64,000 bases of DNA from JADKCL01 sp046329055 (lineage in GTDB: Bacteria; Bacteroidota; Bacteroidia; J057; JADKCL01). Made by a program: the position numbers and the translations under genes. The stretch is taken from NCBI GenBank assembly GCA_046329055.1, contig JAXLVK010000007.1, positions 1 through 64,000 of the forward strand. The letters are read 5' to 3'. Every line of letters begins with the position of its first letter. Within the stretch, counting starts at the first letter, position 1. This document shows, piece after piece, positions 19,167-28,138 of the stretch. A model generated the notes under the pieces. It was not told the DNA's origin and ran no database searches. It saw only the letters and a program-made list of their open reading frames with translations.

Positions 19167-19838
19167 ATGCAAGATTGGATACTGAAAATAATCGCCTTCT
19201 CGTGGTTGGGCACTTTCGCCCTGTGGACAACTCTTGCTGGGCAGGCACCTTACCGATGTGGCTTTGTGCTCGAATCTGCGGAGGCGATCCGCGAGGTCTA
19301 TAGCCCTGAATTGGAGATCCTCAATCTGCAAGCCGGGGATGTGATCGCGGACGTCGGCGGGTCCAATGGCTACAGGATGGCGATGTTCGCTGTGCTGTAC
19401 GACAGCCTTACATTTTATGTGCAGGACATCGACAGCCTTTGCCTCAACGAGGAGGAATGGGCAGCAGTGCGAACCTATCATGAAGGACTCAAGGGGAGGT
19501 CGCTCGCCTGCGACTTCCATTTGGTGCTGGGTGAACCCCGTGCATCGCATCTGCCCGAGGGCGCGATCGACAAATTGCTTGTGACGGCGAGCTACCATCA
19601 CTTCGGCGATCCGCAGGGCATGCTCGCCGACCTCCGCACCAAGCTCCGACCGGGCGGACGAATCTACCTGATCGAAAACGTGGTGCGAAAGGCTGGAAAG
19701 CGTCGCCGGAAGCTCTGCAACGATCCCCTCCAAACGGCGGAGGGCTTGCAGCAAGATTTTGAGCGACAAGGATTTAAGGTTGCGTCCGTGCATTCGCTGG
19801 GGCGCTGGTGGACCAAACTCTTTGTCTTGGAGCCCTGA
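19167..19838 (+). CDS. Exported protein with SAM-methyltransferase fold
   Basis: The N-terminus has a hydrophobic signal segment (ILKIIAFSWLGTFALW, then TTLAGQ), followed by a class I methyltransferase-like domain. Motif I is VIADVGGSNGYRMAMF, an acidic motif II follows as FYVQDIDSLCL, and a post-motif LRPGGRIYLIENVV is present. Methyltransferases need cytoplasmic SAM, so an exported copy is odd; it may be membrane-tethered facing inward, or use the fold for something else. ATG 19167 is preferred over TTG 19155. The gene converges with the ORF6N gene, two bases apart. Confidence 0.7.
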   Translation: MQDWILKIIAFSWLGTFALWTTLAGQAPYRCGFVLESAEAIREVYSPELEILNLQAGDVIADVGGSNGYRMAMFAVLYDSLTFYVQDIDSLCLNEEEWAAVRTYHEGLKGRSLACDFHLVLGEPRASHLPEGAIDKLLVTASYHHFGDPQGMLADLRTKLRPGGRIYLIENVVRKAGKRRRKLCNDPLQTAEGLQQDFERQGFKVASVHSLGRWWTKLFVLEP

Positions 19839-19840
19839 AC

Positions 19841-20416
19841 TCACCGGTCTCGATGTTCCTCGGCTTGTCCCGGCAGACGGAATCCAATCAACTCTCGCGG
19901 CTCAGGCTCCGCCTCACGCATTTCAGCGAGGTACTCATAGATGGTCTCGATGCTGCGACCCTGCACCTGCAATTCATGGTCCATGCGCTCCATTCGCAGG
20001 AGCATGTCCGCATTGGAGAGGAGCATTTCCCGCAAACGGGTGTAAATCCGCATGATTTTGATGTTCACGGCGATGGCGCGCTTGCTGTTCAGGACGCTCG
20101 AAAGCATGAGCACACCATGTTCGCTGAAGGCAAATGGCTGATGTCTCAATCCCATGTTCTCGGAATTGGAGGTCGCAAATTGCGACCTCCAATTTTCTAG
20201 CTCTTCTTTGGTGAGCTCAAACATGAAGTCTTCGGGGAAGCGTTCGAGGTTGCGACGGACCTGTTCCTTGAGCCGCTTGGTCTCCACGCCATACAGGTCG
20301 GCAAGGTCGCGGTCGAGCATCACCTTTTTGCCGCGGATCAAGTAGATTTTCTGCGCCACGACCTCGTCAGGCAGCATCAGTTCTGGGGTTGCCTCTTCGG
20401 CTGGTTGCTTTTCCAT
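19841..20416 (-). CDS. ORF6N domain protein
   Basis: This protein of about 191 residues carries an ORF6N DNA-binding-associated domain (IYLIRGKKVMLDRDLADLYG, then LKEQVRRNLERFPEDFMFEL) followed by a coiled C-terminal region. ORF6N proteins occur in phages and mobile islands and are thought to bind DNA. I start it at ATG 20416 (MEKQPAEEATPEL); the frame is open to 20626 but the extra residues are Cys/Pro-rich and unlike the family. A 31-base palindrome sits inside the gene at the codons for ENWRSQFATSN. Confidence 0.85.
   Translation of the reverse strand: MEKQPAEEATPELMLPDEVVAQKIYLIRGKKVMLDRDLADLYGVETKRLKEQVRRNLERFPEDFMFELTKEELENWRSQFATSNSENMGLRHQPFAFSEHGVLMLSSVLNSKRAIAVNIKIMRIYTRLREMLLSNADMLLRMERMDHELQVQGRSIETIYEYLAEMREAEPEPRELIGFRLPGQAEEHRDR
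20164..20194. repeat. Perfect 15-bp palindrome inside the ORF6N gene
   Basis: Two perfect inverted arms of 15 bases (AATTGGAGGTCGCAA and its complement) are separated by one base. The palindrome lies inside the ORF6N reading frame and encodes ENWRSQFATSN on the minus strand. A palindrome this long is unlikely by chance within coding sequence and could be a protein-binding or recombination site. Confidence 0.9.
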
Positions 20417-20649
20417 TTTTTGTTTACAATTGATTTTGAATGATTTCCCTGCAACAATTGCCGGGAGGTTTTGGCTGGGCAACAGTCGATGCGATTTTTC
20501 CAGAACGAGTTTCCTGCAACAATCAGGCGGGTGTCCGGGCGGGCGCACACCTATATATATGCCTACACATGTGGGCACGAGACTCTGGCCACGCGCTCGA
20601 TTTCGGCACAAATCTTGCATATTCACGCCCGCAGGGATAATTTGGAACT

Positions 20650-22065
20650 ATGAACTGGAAACGTTCGCTGATTTTGGCAGGCTTGATGCTGACAGTCGCT
20701 TGGACGATGGCGCAGCCGAAACTCTCATTGGATTTTGAGGTCAAGGGATTGCCCGCTGGCTATTGCCGCATCATCGGTATGCTGGGAGGTCAAAACTTCC
20801 TGGTGGATTCCATGACCTCGACCGCCGGGAAGGTGCATTATGAGAAGCCCGAACCCATTCAGGGAGGCCTCTACTACTTCGTTTTCCCCGATCAGCGCAC
20901 TTTTTTCCAATTCCTGCTGGACAAGGACCAGGTCCTCAGGATGAAGACGGACGCGGCTGACCCGATCAAGTTCATGACCATCGAGGGCAGCGAGGACAAT
21001 CAGCTTTTCTATCAAAACCTGCAGTACGAGGCCAATTTCAAGACCCGCTTCGACTCCATCGAAGCAGCGATCAAGGCATTGCCGACGAATAGCCCCAACC
21101 TCTCCTACCTTACTGGGCAGAAGGACAAGATGATCGCTGACCGCAAGGCGCATGTGGCCGGATTTGCCAAAAACTACCCCAACTCCTTCTTCACGGTCTT
21201 CAAAATGGCCGGGCAAAACCCGGAACTGCCGACTCCCAAGAAGGCCAATGGCACGATCGACACCCTGAAGCAGCTCGTGATGTACCGCAACGCCTACTTC
21301 GAGAACACCGACCTGGGCGACGAGCGGCTCATCCGCACTCCCGTGGTGCCCAACAAGCTCAAGACCTACATCACGCAGCTCACCCCGCAAAACAGCGATT
21401 CCATCATCAAGCAGGCGGACGTGCTCATCGCAAAGGCCCGCAATTGCCCGGAATGCTTCAAATTCATGGTGAACTGGATCGCCATCCAATACGAGAAACC
21501 AACCTTCATGGGCGGTGAAGCCGTGCTCGTCCACCTCGTGGACAAATACTTCACGGACGACATCTCGGAGAAATGGTTCCCCGGCAAGCCCGAAGAACTC
21601 GCCAAAATCCGCAAGAAGGTCAATGAAATGCGGCCTTCTCTGCTCGGAAAGATCGGGCAGGACCTCCGCGCCAAGAACCTCAACGGCGAGTACGAAAGCC
21701 TCTACGACCTCAAGACGCCCATCAAGATCGTGTTCATGTACTCGGCCTCATGCAGCCACTGTCAGGAGCGCGCCCCTGTGATGCGGGAGGTGTATGACAA
21801 ATGGAAGGACAAGATCGACGTGTACGCCCTCTGCCTCGACGACGACGAGGTCAAATGGCGCGGCTTCGTGACCAAATACCACATCGAGCCGTTCCACAAC
21901 ATCTTCGACCCCAAGATGGAGAGCCGCTACTATTACAAGTACCATGTGGACATCACGCCGGAATGCTACGTCCTCGATCAGAACAACAAGATCGTCGCCA
22001 AAGACCTGCATCCCAACCAATTGGAGCCGGTGTTCGAGAAGATTTTGAAGGGAACCAACAAGTAA
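20650..22065 (+). CDS. Secreted TlpA-like thioredoxin with DUF4369/DUF5106-type region
   Basis: This 471-residue protein has a signal peptide of about 21 residues (LILAGLMLTVAWTMAQ) and an N-terminal beta-rich DUF4369-like domain. A helical DUF5106-like middle region follows, and the C-terminal thioredoxin domain carries the redox pair C368-S-H-C371 (YSASCSHCQERAP). Such proteins act in the periplasm in thiol-disulfide exchange, often during cytochrome maturation or envelope stress. A TAATTTGG -7-like element with TTG about 20 bases upstream precedes the start. Confidence 0.87.
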   Translation: MNWKRSLILAGLMLTVAWTMAQPKLSLDFEVKGLPAGYCRIIGMLGGQNFLVDSMTSTAGKVHYEKPEPIQGGLYYFVFPDQRTFFQFLLDKDQVLRMKTDAADPIKFMTIEGSEDNQLFYQNLQYEANFKTRFDSIEAAIKALPTNSPNLSYLTGQKDKMIADRKAHVAGFAKNYPNSFFTVFKMAGQNPELPTPKKANGTIDTLKQLVMYRNAYFENTDLGDERLIRTPVVPNKLKTYITQLTPQNSDSIIKQADVLIAKARNCPECFKFMVNWIAIQYEKPTFMGGEAVLVHLVDKYFTDDISEKWFPGKPEELAKIRKKVNEMRPSLLGKIGQDLRAKNLNGEYESLYDLKTPIKIVFMYSASCSHCQERAPVMREVYDKWKDKIDVYALCLDDDEVKWRGFVTKYHIEPFHNIFDPKMESRYYYKYHVDITPECYVLDQNNKIVAKDLHPNQLEPVFEKILKGTNK

Positions 22066-22074
22066 TCTGCTGCC

Positions 22075-22632
22075 TCAGTCCTGTCCGGACAACCGCGCGA
22101 GCGCGCGGAAAACCAAGGAAATCGTGCCGGTCACGCAGACCTCGTCACTGAGGCACATGCGGCGCAGCCGCGACCTAGGGATCAGTACCACCTCGATGTC
22201 TTCATGCTCATCCAAATGCTGAGCCTGAGTCAATTGCGCATTGCGGGCCAGGAAAAAATGCAGGCGGTTGTCCTGACGGGTCGGGTCATCCCAGGCAGTT
22301 CCGAGGAACTCCATCGCATCGGCCGTATAGCCCGTCTCCTCCGCCAATTCACGCGCAGCCGCCACAGCAGCATCCTCCTTGCCTCCCCAAAATGTCCCTC
22401 CCGGGCATTCTAGCAGCAATTGTCCAGCGCCATGCTTGTATTGGCGGACCATCACGACCTCGTCATCCGTAGTGAGGGCGAAGATCATGACCACCTCCGG
22501 ACGCATGCTCACGAAGTAATCATCCACCCGGCGGCCATCGGGCAGCACGAGCCAATCCCGACGCAAGCGGTACCAATGGTGCTCAAACACCATCTCAGAG
22601 CGCTGCAAGCGCCAAGGCCGGATGCGGCTCAT
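22075..22632 (-). CDS. NUDIX hydrolase, ADP-ribose pyrophosphatase-like
   Basis: The Nudix box reads GGTFWGGKED followed by ARELAEETGY, with the REL-x-EE-x-G core intact and one extra residue in the first loop. The fold and length match ADP-ribose/NDP-sugar pyrophosphatases, but the exact substrate cannot be read from sequence. I start it at ATG 22632, which overlaps the upstream stop as ATGA and follows an AGGAA site inside the upstream gene. It is probably translationally coupled to the MORN-repeat gene. Confidence 0.87.
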   Translation of the reverse strand: MSRIRPWRLQRSEMVFEHHWYRLRRDWLVLPDGRRVDDYFVSMRPEVVMIFALTTDDEVVMVRQYKHGAGQLLLECPGGTFWGGKEDAAVAAARELAEETGYTADAMEFLGTAWDDPTRQDNRLHFFLARNAQLTQAQHLDEHEDIEVVLIPRSRLRRMCLSDEVCVTGTISLVFRALARLSGQD

Positions 22633-24362
22633 TTGTTTTCCTGCCAAAACTTGGTGAAGTAACAGATGGCGTCGATCTCCTCCATGGCCTTCTTCTTCTT
22701 GCCATCAGCAGCGTTGTAGGGGTAATCCTTGGCCTTGTCGGTGTAATACACGCCTTCCAGCAAGGAGGGCGTCCCGGCATTGTTGCTGTATTTGTGGTCG
22801 AGCATCAGCTGCCCGGTCGCGTACCATTCCTTCACGCTGCCTTGGACCCCGCCGTTGGCGTAGTGGTAGGCGTATTGCTTTTTGCCATCTGCGAACCAGC
22901 CTTCTTGGTAGCCGTCCCGCTTGGAGGCCTTGTTGTAGCGGTCGATGCGGGCGGTGTCCCCGGTTTCGAAGAAGGTGATCACCTTGAGGGTCAACGACTT
23001 GTCATTGTCAGCACCAGCTGCGGCCTCTTGCGACCACTTGCCTTCCTTGTACACATCCACGGGCCCCTTGGCGCAGGCGTCGCGATTCGGGAAATGGATG
23101 CTCTTGATTTCCTGAGTGTTGCCGTTGGAGAAGTAGGTGAACACCTCCTGATCGGTCTCATTGCCCTTGGACAGGAGGCGGCCGTTGTCGTCCCAGATGT
23201 TGATCGAGGAGATCGCCGGGCGGCCCTTGCCGCTGCATCCGGTTTCCCAGTCTTCTTCGCGCATTTTGTTGCCGCTGGCAAACCAGTATTTCCACTTGCC
23301 CTTGCGGTGTCCGGCGGCGTCGAGGTTGCCCTCGCTTTCCTTGTTGCCGTTGGGATGGTAGGAATACACCTTCCAAGTCTCGCGGCCGGAGCCGTTCGGA
23401 TTCCAGAATTCCTCGGAGATGAGCTTGCCGTTTTCGTCCCAAGTCTCGAACAAGCCCACTTGCTTGCCAGCCTTGTATTCGCCGGACATCATCTTCTTCC
23501 CGTTCTGATGCATGTATTCCCAACGGCCCTCTTTGGCTTCGAAGGTGCCCTTGCCCTTGGCCATCGGCTTGCCACCGAGGTACAAGATTTGGGTCTCAGG
23601 CTCAGCAGTTCCGGTCGTGAGTGCCTCGATCGCGCCCGTCTCGTAGTACCAGACCTCCTTTTGCAATACCTTGCCAATGACCACATTCATGCTGTCGCCC
23701 TTGGACTGGAAATCATAGATCCGGGATTGCTTCGGCTGTGAGGCCGTCCAGTTTTTGAGCCATTCTTCGAATACGCCTTGTTTCCAACGCTCCTCCTTCA
23801 CGTCTCCGGCCTCGTTCCAACTGCGCTGAATCCCATCGGGCTTGCCAGCCACGAAGTTGTAATTGTAGATGTTCTTGCCCTCCTTGGTCCATTGGCGCTG
23901 CATGCCATGGAGGATGCCGCCGCTGTAGTTGTGCTCGACCTTCAGCGAATCTGCACTCTTCTTGAACCAATACTCCACCTGACGGCCCTCCATCTTCCCA
24001 GCCACGTAGTTCAATTCCTGCTTGGGCTTGCCGTCGGAGAAGTAGTAAACCTGCTTCCCGTCAAGGAGGCCGTTCACATAATTCAGCTCGGAGACTTTGG
24101 TTCCGTCAAATTCCTTCCATTCCAGTGACGGGCCATGGAGTTTGCCTTGTGAATAGCTCTTTTCCATCACCTTCTTGCCATCGACAGACAGCTTTTCCTG
24201 GCGAATCAGGCGCTCAGGCGTGGTCTCACCGCTGTAATAGTTGATGAGTTCGGGCTTCCCGTTGGAGTGCTTGGAGGCGATGACCTTGGTGGGGGCTTGG
24301 GCAAATGCTGTGGCGCTCGCCAAGGCCCAGGTCAGCATTATCAGGCAAATACTTCTCTTCAT
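22629..24362 (-). CDS. Secreted MORN-repeat (YwqK-like) protein
   Basis: This 577-residue protein begins with a signal peptide (ICLIMLTWALASATAFAQ). It is then built almost wholly of MORN-variant repeats of about 22 residues, with the usual pattern Y-x-x-G-K-x-x-G-x-x-x-x-W/Y (for example YVNGLLDGKQVYYFSDGK and YHPNGNKESEGNLDAAGHRK). Databases often name this repeat type 'YwqK antitoxin', but nothing here supports a toxin-antitoxin role. It is probably a periplasmic or surface scaffold. It overlaps the downstream NUDIX gene by four bases. Confidence 0.88.
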   Translation of the reverse strand: MKRSICLIMLTWALASATAFAQAPTKVIASKHSNGKPELINYYSGETTPERLIRQEKLSVDGKKVMEKSYSQGKLHGPSLEWKEFDGTKVSELNYVNGLLDGKQVYYFSDGKPKQELNYVAGKMEGRQVEYWFKKSADSLKVEHNYSGGILHGMQRQWTKEGKNIYNYNFVAGKPDGIQRSWNEAGDVKEERWKQGVFEEWLKNWTASQPKQSRIYDFQSKGDSMNVVIGKVLQKEVWYYETGAIEALTTGTAEPETQILYLGGKPMAKGKGTFEAKEGRWEYMHQNGKKMMSGEYKAGKQVGLFETWDENGKLISEEFWNPNGSGRETWKVYSYHPNGNKESEGNLDAAGHRKGKWKYWFASGNKMREEDWETGCSGKGRPAISSINIWDDNGRLLSKGNETDQEVFTYFSNGNTQEIKSIHFPNRDACAKGPVDVYKEGKWSQEAAAGADNDKSLTLKVITFFETGDTARIDRYNKASKRDGYQEGWFADGKKQYAYHYANGGVQGSVKEWYATGQLMLDHKYSNNAGTPSLLEGVYYTDKAKDYPYNAADGKKKKAMEEIDAICYFTKFWQENK

Positions 24363-24496
24363 GAAACTGCTGGAATCAAACCAGATGCCAAATCTAAGAA
24401 AAACCGCAATGATCGCCGAATATTGCCGATATTGACCGACAATTCTAACGGAGGCCTCAGGCCGCCATTCCGGAAGTTATCACCTTGATTCTGAAC

Positions 24497-25894
24497 ATGC
24501 ACCAGTCTTTCATGTTTCCTGCGTCCACCTATATCAGCCGTCGTGAGCAGCTCTGCAAGGCCATCGGCGGGGGACAAGTCCTCCTCCTTGGCAACAATGA
24601 GCTCGGCATGAACTACTCGGCGAATACCTACCATTTTCGCCAGGACAGCACCTTCCTTTATTATATAGGACTGGACCGGCCGGGATTGGCAGCCATCATC
24701 GACACCGACTCCGGCGAGACCACGGTCTTCGGCGATGAGCTTACCATGGACGACATCGTGTGGACCGGTGCCCTGCCCACCATCGCGGAGGATGCATCGA
24801 GGTCTGGGATCAGCAAAACCTCCCCCACCAGCACCTTGGGTGCCATGCTCGACCAAGGCGCGCATTACCTCCCCCCCTACCGCCACGACAACCTCATCCG
24901 ACTCAGCGAATTGCTCAATCAGCCCATCGCGGCGATCAAGGTCTGCGCGAGCCAATCCTTGGTGAAGGCCGTCATCGCACAGCGCAGCATCAAGACCGCT
25001 GAGGAGATCGAGCAGATCGAAATCGCAGTCCGCATCACCAACGACCTGCACCTCGCAGCCATGTTGGCGACATTCCCCGGCGACACCGAAGCGGCCGTCC
25101 ATGCCGCCACTCAAGCGGTCATCCACCGCAACAACACCTTGGCCTCCTTCCCTGCTATCGTCAGCACCGATGGCCAAATCCTCCACAACCACGCCCATAC
25201 CAACACGCTCAGAAGCGGCAAGCTCCTGCTCGTGGACTATGGCGCGGAGGCACCTGGATCGCACTACGCCGGGGACATGACCCGCACCTTCCCGGTGGAT
25301 GCCAAGTTCACCCAGCGGCAGCGCGACATCTACCAAGCCGTTCTCGACGGGCAAATGGGCGCGATTTCCCTGCTGCGTCCTGGTCTGCCTTACCGCGACG
25401 CGCACCTGCACGCCGCCCGCGTGATCGCCGACGCGCTCAAGGCACTCGGGCTGATGAAAGGCGACATGGAAGCAGCGGTCGCTGCCGGGGCGCACGCCCT
25501 GTTTTTCCCGCATGGCCTCGGCCACATGATGGGCCTCGATGTCCACGACATGGAGGACCTGGGCGAAAACAACATCGGCTACGGGGAAGGCTTCGAACGC
25601 AGCACGCAGTTCGGCTTGGCTTTCCTGCGCATGGCCAAGCCGCTGAAGGCTGGCTTTGTGGTCACGGTGGAGCCGGGCATCTACTTCATCCCCCAACTCA
25701 TCGACCAATGGCGGGCTGCCGGCCTGCACACGGACTTCATCAACTACGACGCCGTGGAGCAATACAAGGACTTCGGCGGCATCCGCATCGAGGACGACTA
25801 CCTCATCACCGCTGATGGCGCCCGCTTGCTCGGCACCAAGGTCCCCAAGACCATCCAAGACATCGAGGAATTGCGCGCCGAGGCATTGGACTGA
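24497..25894 (+). CDS. pepP: Xaa-Pro aminopeptidase (M24B), short type
   Basis: This protein of about 465 residues has the PepP layout: an N-terminal creatinase-like domain and a C-terminal catalytic domain. The dinuclear metal ligands are in LLVDYGAEAPGSHYAGDMTR (Asp), HGLGHMMGLDVHD (His), TVEPGIYF (Glu) and GGIRIEDDYLIT (Glu). It is the second M24B enzyme in the window and belongs to the bacterial PepP branch. The start is uncertain among TTG 24485, ATG 24497 and ATG 24512; none has a convincing ribosome-binding site. Confidence 0.94.
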   Translation: MHQSFMFPASTYISRREQLCKAIGGGQVLLLGNNELGMNYSANTYHFRQDSTFLYYIGLDRPGLAAIIDTDSGETTVFGDELTMDDIVWTGALPTIAEDASRSGISKTSPTSTLGAMLDQGAHYLPPYRHDNLIRLSELLNQPIAAIKVCASQSLVKAVIAQRSIKTAEEIEQIEIAVRITNDLHLAAMLATFPGDTEAAVHAATQAVIHRNNTLASFPAIVSTDGQILHNHAHTNTLRSGKLLLVDYGAEAPGSHYAGDMTRTFPVDAKFTQRQRDIYQAVLDGQMGAISLLRPGLPYRDAHLHAARVIADALKALGLMKGDMEAAVAAGAHALFFPHGLGHMMGLDVHDMEDLGENNIGYGEGFERSTQFGLAFLRMAKPLKAGFVVTVEPGIYFIPQLIDQWRAAGLHTDFINYDAVEQYKDFGGIRIEDDYLITADGARLLGTKVPKTIQDIEELRAEALD

Positions 25895-25912
25895 GGATCA
25901 GCGCGCATCAGG

Positions 25913-25949
25913 AACGGGGTCAGGGCTTGCTCTGACCCTGTTCTTTTCT
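25913..25949 (+). terminator. Rho-independent-type terminator after pepP-like gene
   Basis: An 11-bp stem (AACGGGGTCAG with CTGACCCTGTT, one G-T pair) and an 8-base loop are followed by CTTTTCT. It lies 19 bases after the stop of the Xaa-Pro aminopeptidase gene. Confidence 0.65.
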
Positions 25950-26050
25950 GCACCTTCCAATGCGAAGCGATCAATTGGGACAGGCCCCAAACGCCAAAAG
26001 GCCCCATCCAGGAGCCTCTCGCCATTTTTGAAGACAGAATTGAAGCAGCC

Positions 26051-26341
26051 TTAGCCGCCAATCATCACCGTGGGAGCTCCCACAACGATGCTACCGCCAT
26101 GCGCTGTCATATCACCCAACCGGGCAGCCGGCATCCCGCAGATCATCACGGTTGCGGAACCCTTTGCAATCGTATCGGGCGGACCGACGCAGACACACAT
26201 GTCACCCACACGGGCGGCAGGCATTCCAGCGATGAGCACAGTCGGCGCGCCAGCGGAAATCGGGCCTCCCACGTGGGGAACAGGGCCGGGATTCACCATC
26301 GGGCAGGTGTGCATGTCTCCGATTCTTGCTGAAGGTGGCAT
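26051..26341 (-). CDS. PAAR-domain spike-tip protein
   Basis: This 96-residue protein is made of three PAAR-type repeats, with MPPSARIGDMHTCP, then GMPAARVGDMCVC and GMPAARLGDMTAHGG, each followed by a GAPTVLI/GSATVMI-like strand. PAAR proteins form the sharp, metal-binding tip of type VI secretion and eCIS needles and can carry effectors. It stands alone here, with no sheath, baseplate or VgrG gene nearby. Its likely partners would be encoded elsewhere in the genome, and the eCIS-type effector at 42699 is a candidate cargo of the same system. Confidence 0.93.
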   Translation of the reverse strand: MPPSARIGDMHTCPMVNPGPVPHVGGPISAGAPTVLIAGMPAARVGDMCVCVGPPDTIAKGSATVMICGMPAARLGDMTAHGGSIVVGAPTVMIGG

Positions 26342-26449
26342 AGCTTCTCTCTTTTATCTCTAGTTTAGAATGCGTGAATCTAGCGATTTTTTGCCTGCGA
26401 CACAACCCCTGAACAGGATGATGTTGAAAAATACTCGCATTTCCTCGGC

Positions 26450-27574
26450 CTAGGCCAGCTTCGGCGCGAGCTCCCGCAACATCTCCTCGGTCCGTATCGC
26501 CAACTCCCGGGCACTATCCTCGGGCAACTGCCCGTCCAATTCTCCTACCAAGGCCCCTGACATCGTGATCCCGGCTTCCTGCTGCTGCTCCGGAGCGAGG
26601 CTGATCTTCCCACAAATGGCCAAGACCGGCTTCGACTGCCGTTGAGCAGCGCGGCTCAGGGCGATTGCGGCCTTGCCATGGAGGCTTTGGTCGTCCAGCA
26701 TGCCCTCGCCCGTGATCACCAGATCCGCTTCCGAGATGGCCTGCGGCACTTGCAGGGCCTCCATGACGAAATCCGCGCCAAATGCCAGCTTCGCCCCCAA
26801 CAGGCCCATGCAGCCCAAGGCAGCTCCGCCCGCAGCTCCCATCCCCGGTGTCCGGGCCACTGTCCCATGGCTCGCCTCCATGAGGTTCGCAAAATGCGCC
26901 AGGTTCCCTGAAATCCGCGCCCGGTCGGCCTCCGTGATCCCTTTTTGATCGGCGAAGAGCATGGCTCCCTCCTCCCCCAGCAGCGGCAAAGCCACGTCCG
27001 CCAGCACAATGAAGTTGGCTTTATTCAGGGCAGGAAACCGCTTGGAGATGTCGATGAATTCGATCTTTCCCAGGTTCCCACCGATAGGCGCGACCACCCG
27101 CTGAAGCTCGTCGAGGAATGAGATGCCCAGTGCATGGGCTATGCCCGTCCCACAATCCATGGTCGCGGTGCCACCCAAACCCAGCACGATGCGGCTGCAT
27201 TTGCGGTTCAAGGCGTGGAAGATCAATTGCCCGGTGCCCAAGCTGCTGGTCTTCATGGCATTGACTTCCGATGCCTGCAGCCGATGCAAACCGCTCGCAG
27301 CTGCCATGTCGATGAACGCCGTGGTGCCGTCCCCGCTCACCCCGTATTCACAGGCCACATACCGCAGGTAGGGATCCGAGGCCCGCGCTGAGACCATGGT
27401 TCCCCCGCTCGCGAGCGTGAGGACTTCCGCTGTGCCTTCGCCCCCATCCGCAATCGGCAGCAGACGCACCTCCCAATCAGGATTGTACCGGCGCACTCCT
27501 TCAGCCATGGCCTTCGCAGCCTCATTGGCAGTGAGGGTTCCACGAAATTTATCCGGCGCAATGAGAATCTTCAT
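26450..27574 (-). CDS. Glycerate kinase (GarK/GlxK type)
   Basis: This 374-residue kinase phosphorylates glycerate, feeding it into glycolysis. Family motifs are visible: IAPDKFRGTLTANEAAKAM at the start, PIADGGEGTAEVL near residue 42, LGLGGTATMDCGTGIAH near 130, AAGGAALGCMG near 240, and GEGMLDDQSLHGKA near 288. It is a member of glycerate kinase family I/II (type 1 GK) and is not related to the GlyK-PFK fold. It is transcribed alone. Confidence 0.95.
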   Translation of the reverse strand: MKILIAPDKFRGTLTANEAAKAMAEGVRRYNPDWEVRLLPIADGGEGTAEVLTLASGGTMVSARASDPYLRYVACEYGVSGDGTTAFIDMAAASGLHRLQASEVNAMKTSSLGTGQLIFHALNRKCSRIVLGLGGTATMDCGTGIAHALGISFLDELQRVVAPIGGNLGKIEFIDISKRFPALNKANFIVLADVALPLLGEEGAMLFADQKGITEADRARISGNLAHFANLMEASHGTVARTPGMGAAGGAALGCMGLLGAKLAFGADFVMEALQVPQAISEADLVITGEGMLDDQSLHGKAAIALSRAAQRQSKPVLAICGKISLAPEQQQEAGITMSGALVGELDGQLPEDSARELAIRTEEMLRELAPKLA

Positions 27575-27667
27575 GCCCTTAAATTAAGGTTTCGGAAGGA
27601 ATCAGGATTCCGATTCAGGGGGCATGGTTATATTTGCCGCAAAATTTTCGGCTACGGCCTCGGATCC

Positions 27668-28126
27668 ATGCGCAGTTTCACGTTCAACCACCCGGCCTAC
27701 CTGCTCTTCACGCTTCCGCTGATGGTGCTCGTGACCATGTTCGTATGGGGCCTCACCGTTGAATTCCGCGTCAGTTTGCTGTTCATGCTCCTTGCTACCC
27801 TGTCGTTGGTGGGGCTGCTCGTGTATTTCAGCCTGTTCCGGAGGATGCGCATCGGTAGCAAGTCGGTGGAATGGGTCACGCCGTTCAAGCGGCATCAGAT
27901 GTCCCTCGACGAACTCAAGCACTTCGGCGTGGTGAAATTCCGTCGTTTTCGGTTCGCCTACGTCTCCAAGGCCGAGGAGGATCCATTTGCCGATCCCCAG
28001 GCACCCGTGGTAAGCGACGAGAACACCTTCGTGGTGCAGTACCGCAAATCCGTATGGGAGGCCCTGCAATCCCTCATGCGCAACCACCATCCCGCGGTGC
28101 AGCCGCAATCCATCACACGTCAATAA
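27668..28126 (+). CDS. Small membrane protein of unknown function
   Basis: This 152-residue protein has two hydrophobic helices in the first 65 residues, followed by a soluble beta-rich C-terminal part (SKSVEWVTPFKRHQMSLDEL) that resembles a small PH-like or bPH domain. I do not recognise the family. It is followed 12 bases later by another small membrane protein on the same strand, so they probably form an operon. Confidence 0.7.
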   Translation: MRSFTFNHPAYLLFTLPLMVLVTMFVWGLTVEFRVSLLFMLLATLSLVGLLVYFSLFRRMRIGSKSVEWVTPFKRHQMSLDELKHFGVVKFRRFRFAYVSKAEEDPFADPQAPVVSDENTFVVQYRKSVWEALQSLMRNHHPAVQPQSITRQ

Positions 28127-28138
28127 GAAATCTAGGAT

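Noticed and set aside
22629..24362. A toxin-antitoxin role suggested by the YwqK name
   Set aside because: The protein is a secreted MORN-repeat scaffold of 577 residues with no toxin partner nearby; the adjacent NUDIX gene is a housekeeping-type hydrolase.
24359..25858. A 499-residue frame antisense to the second aminopeptidase gene
   Set aside because: It mirrors a gene with a complete set of catalytic metal ligands and also runs into the MORN gene start region; no family features are visible.
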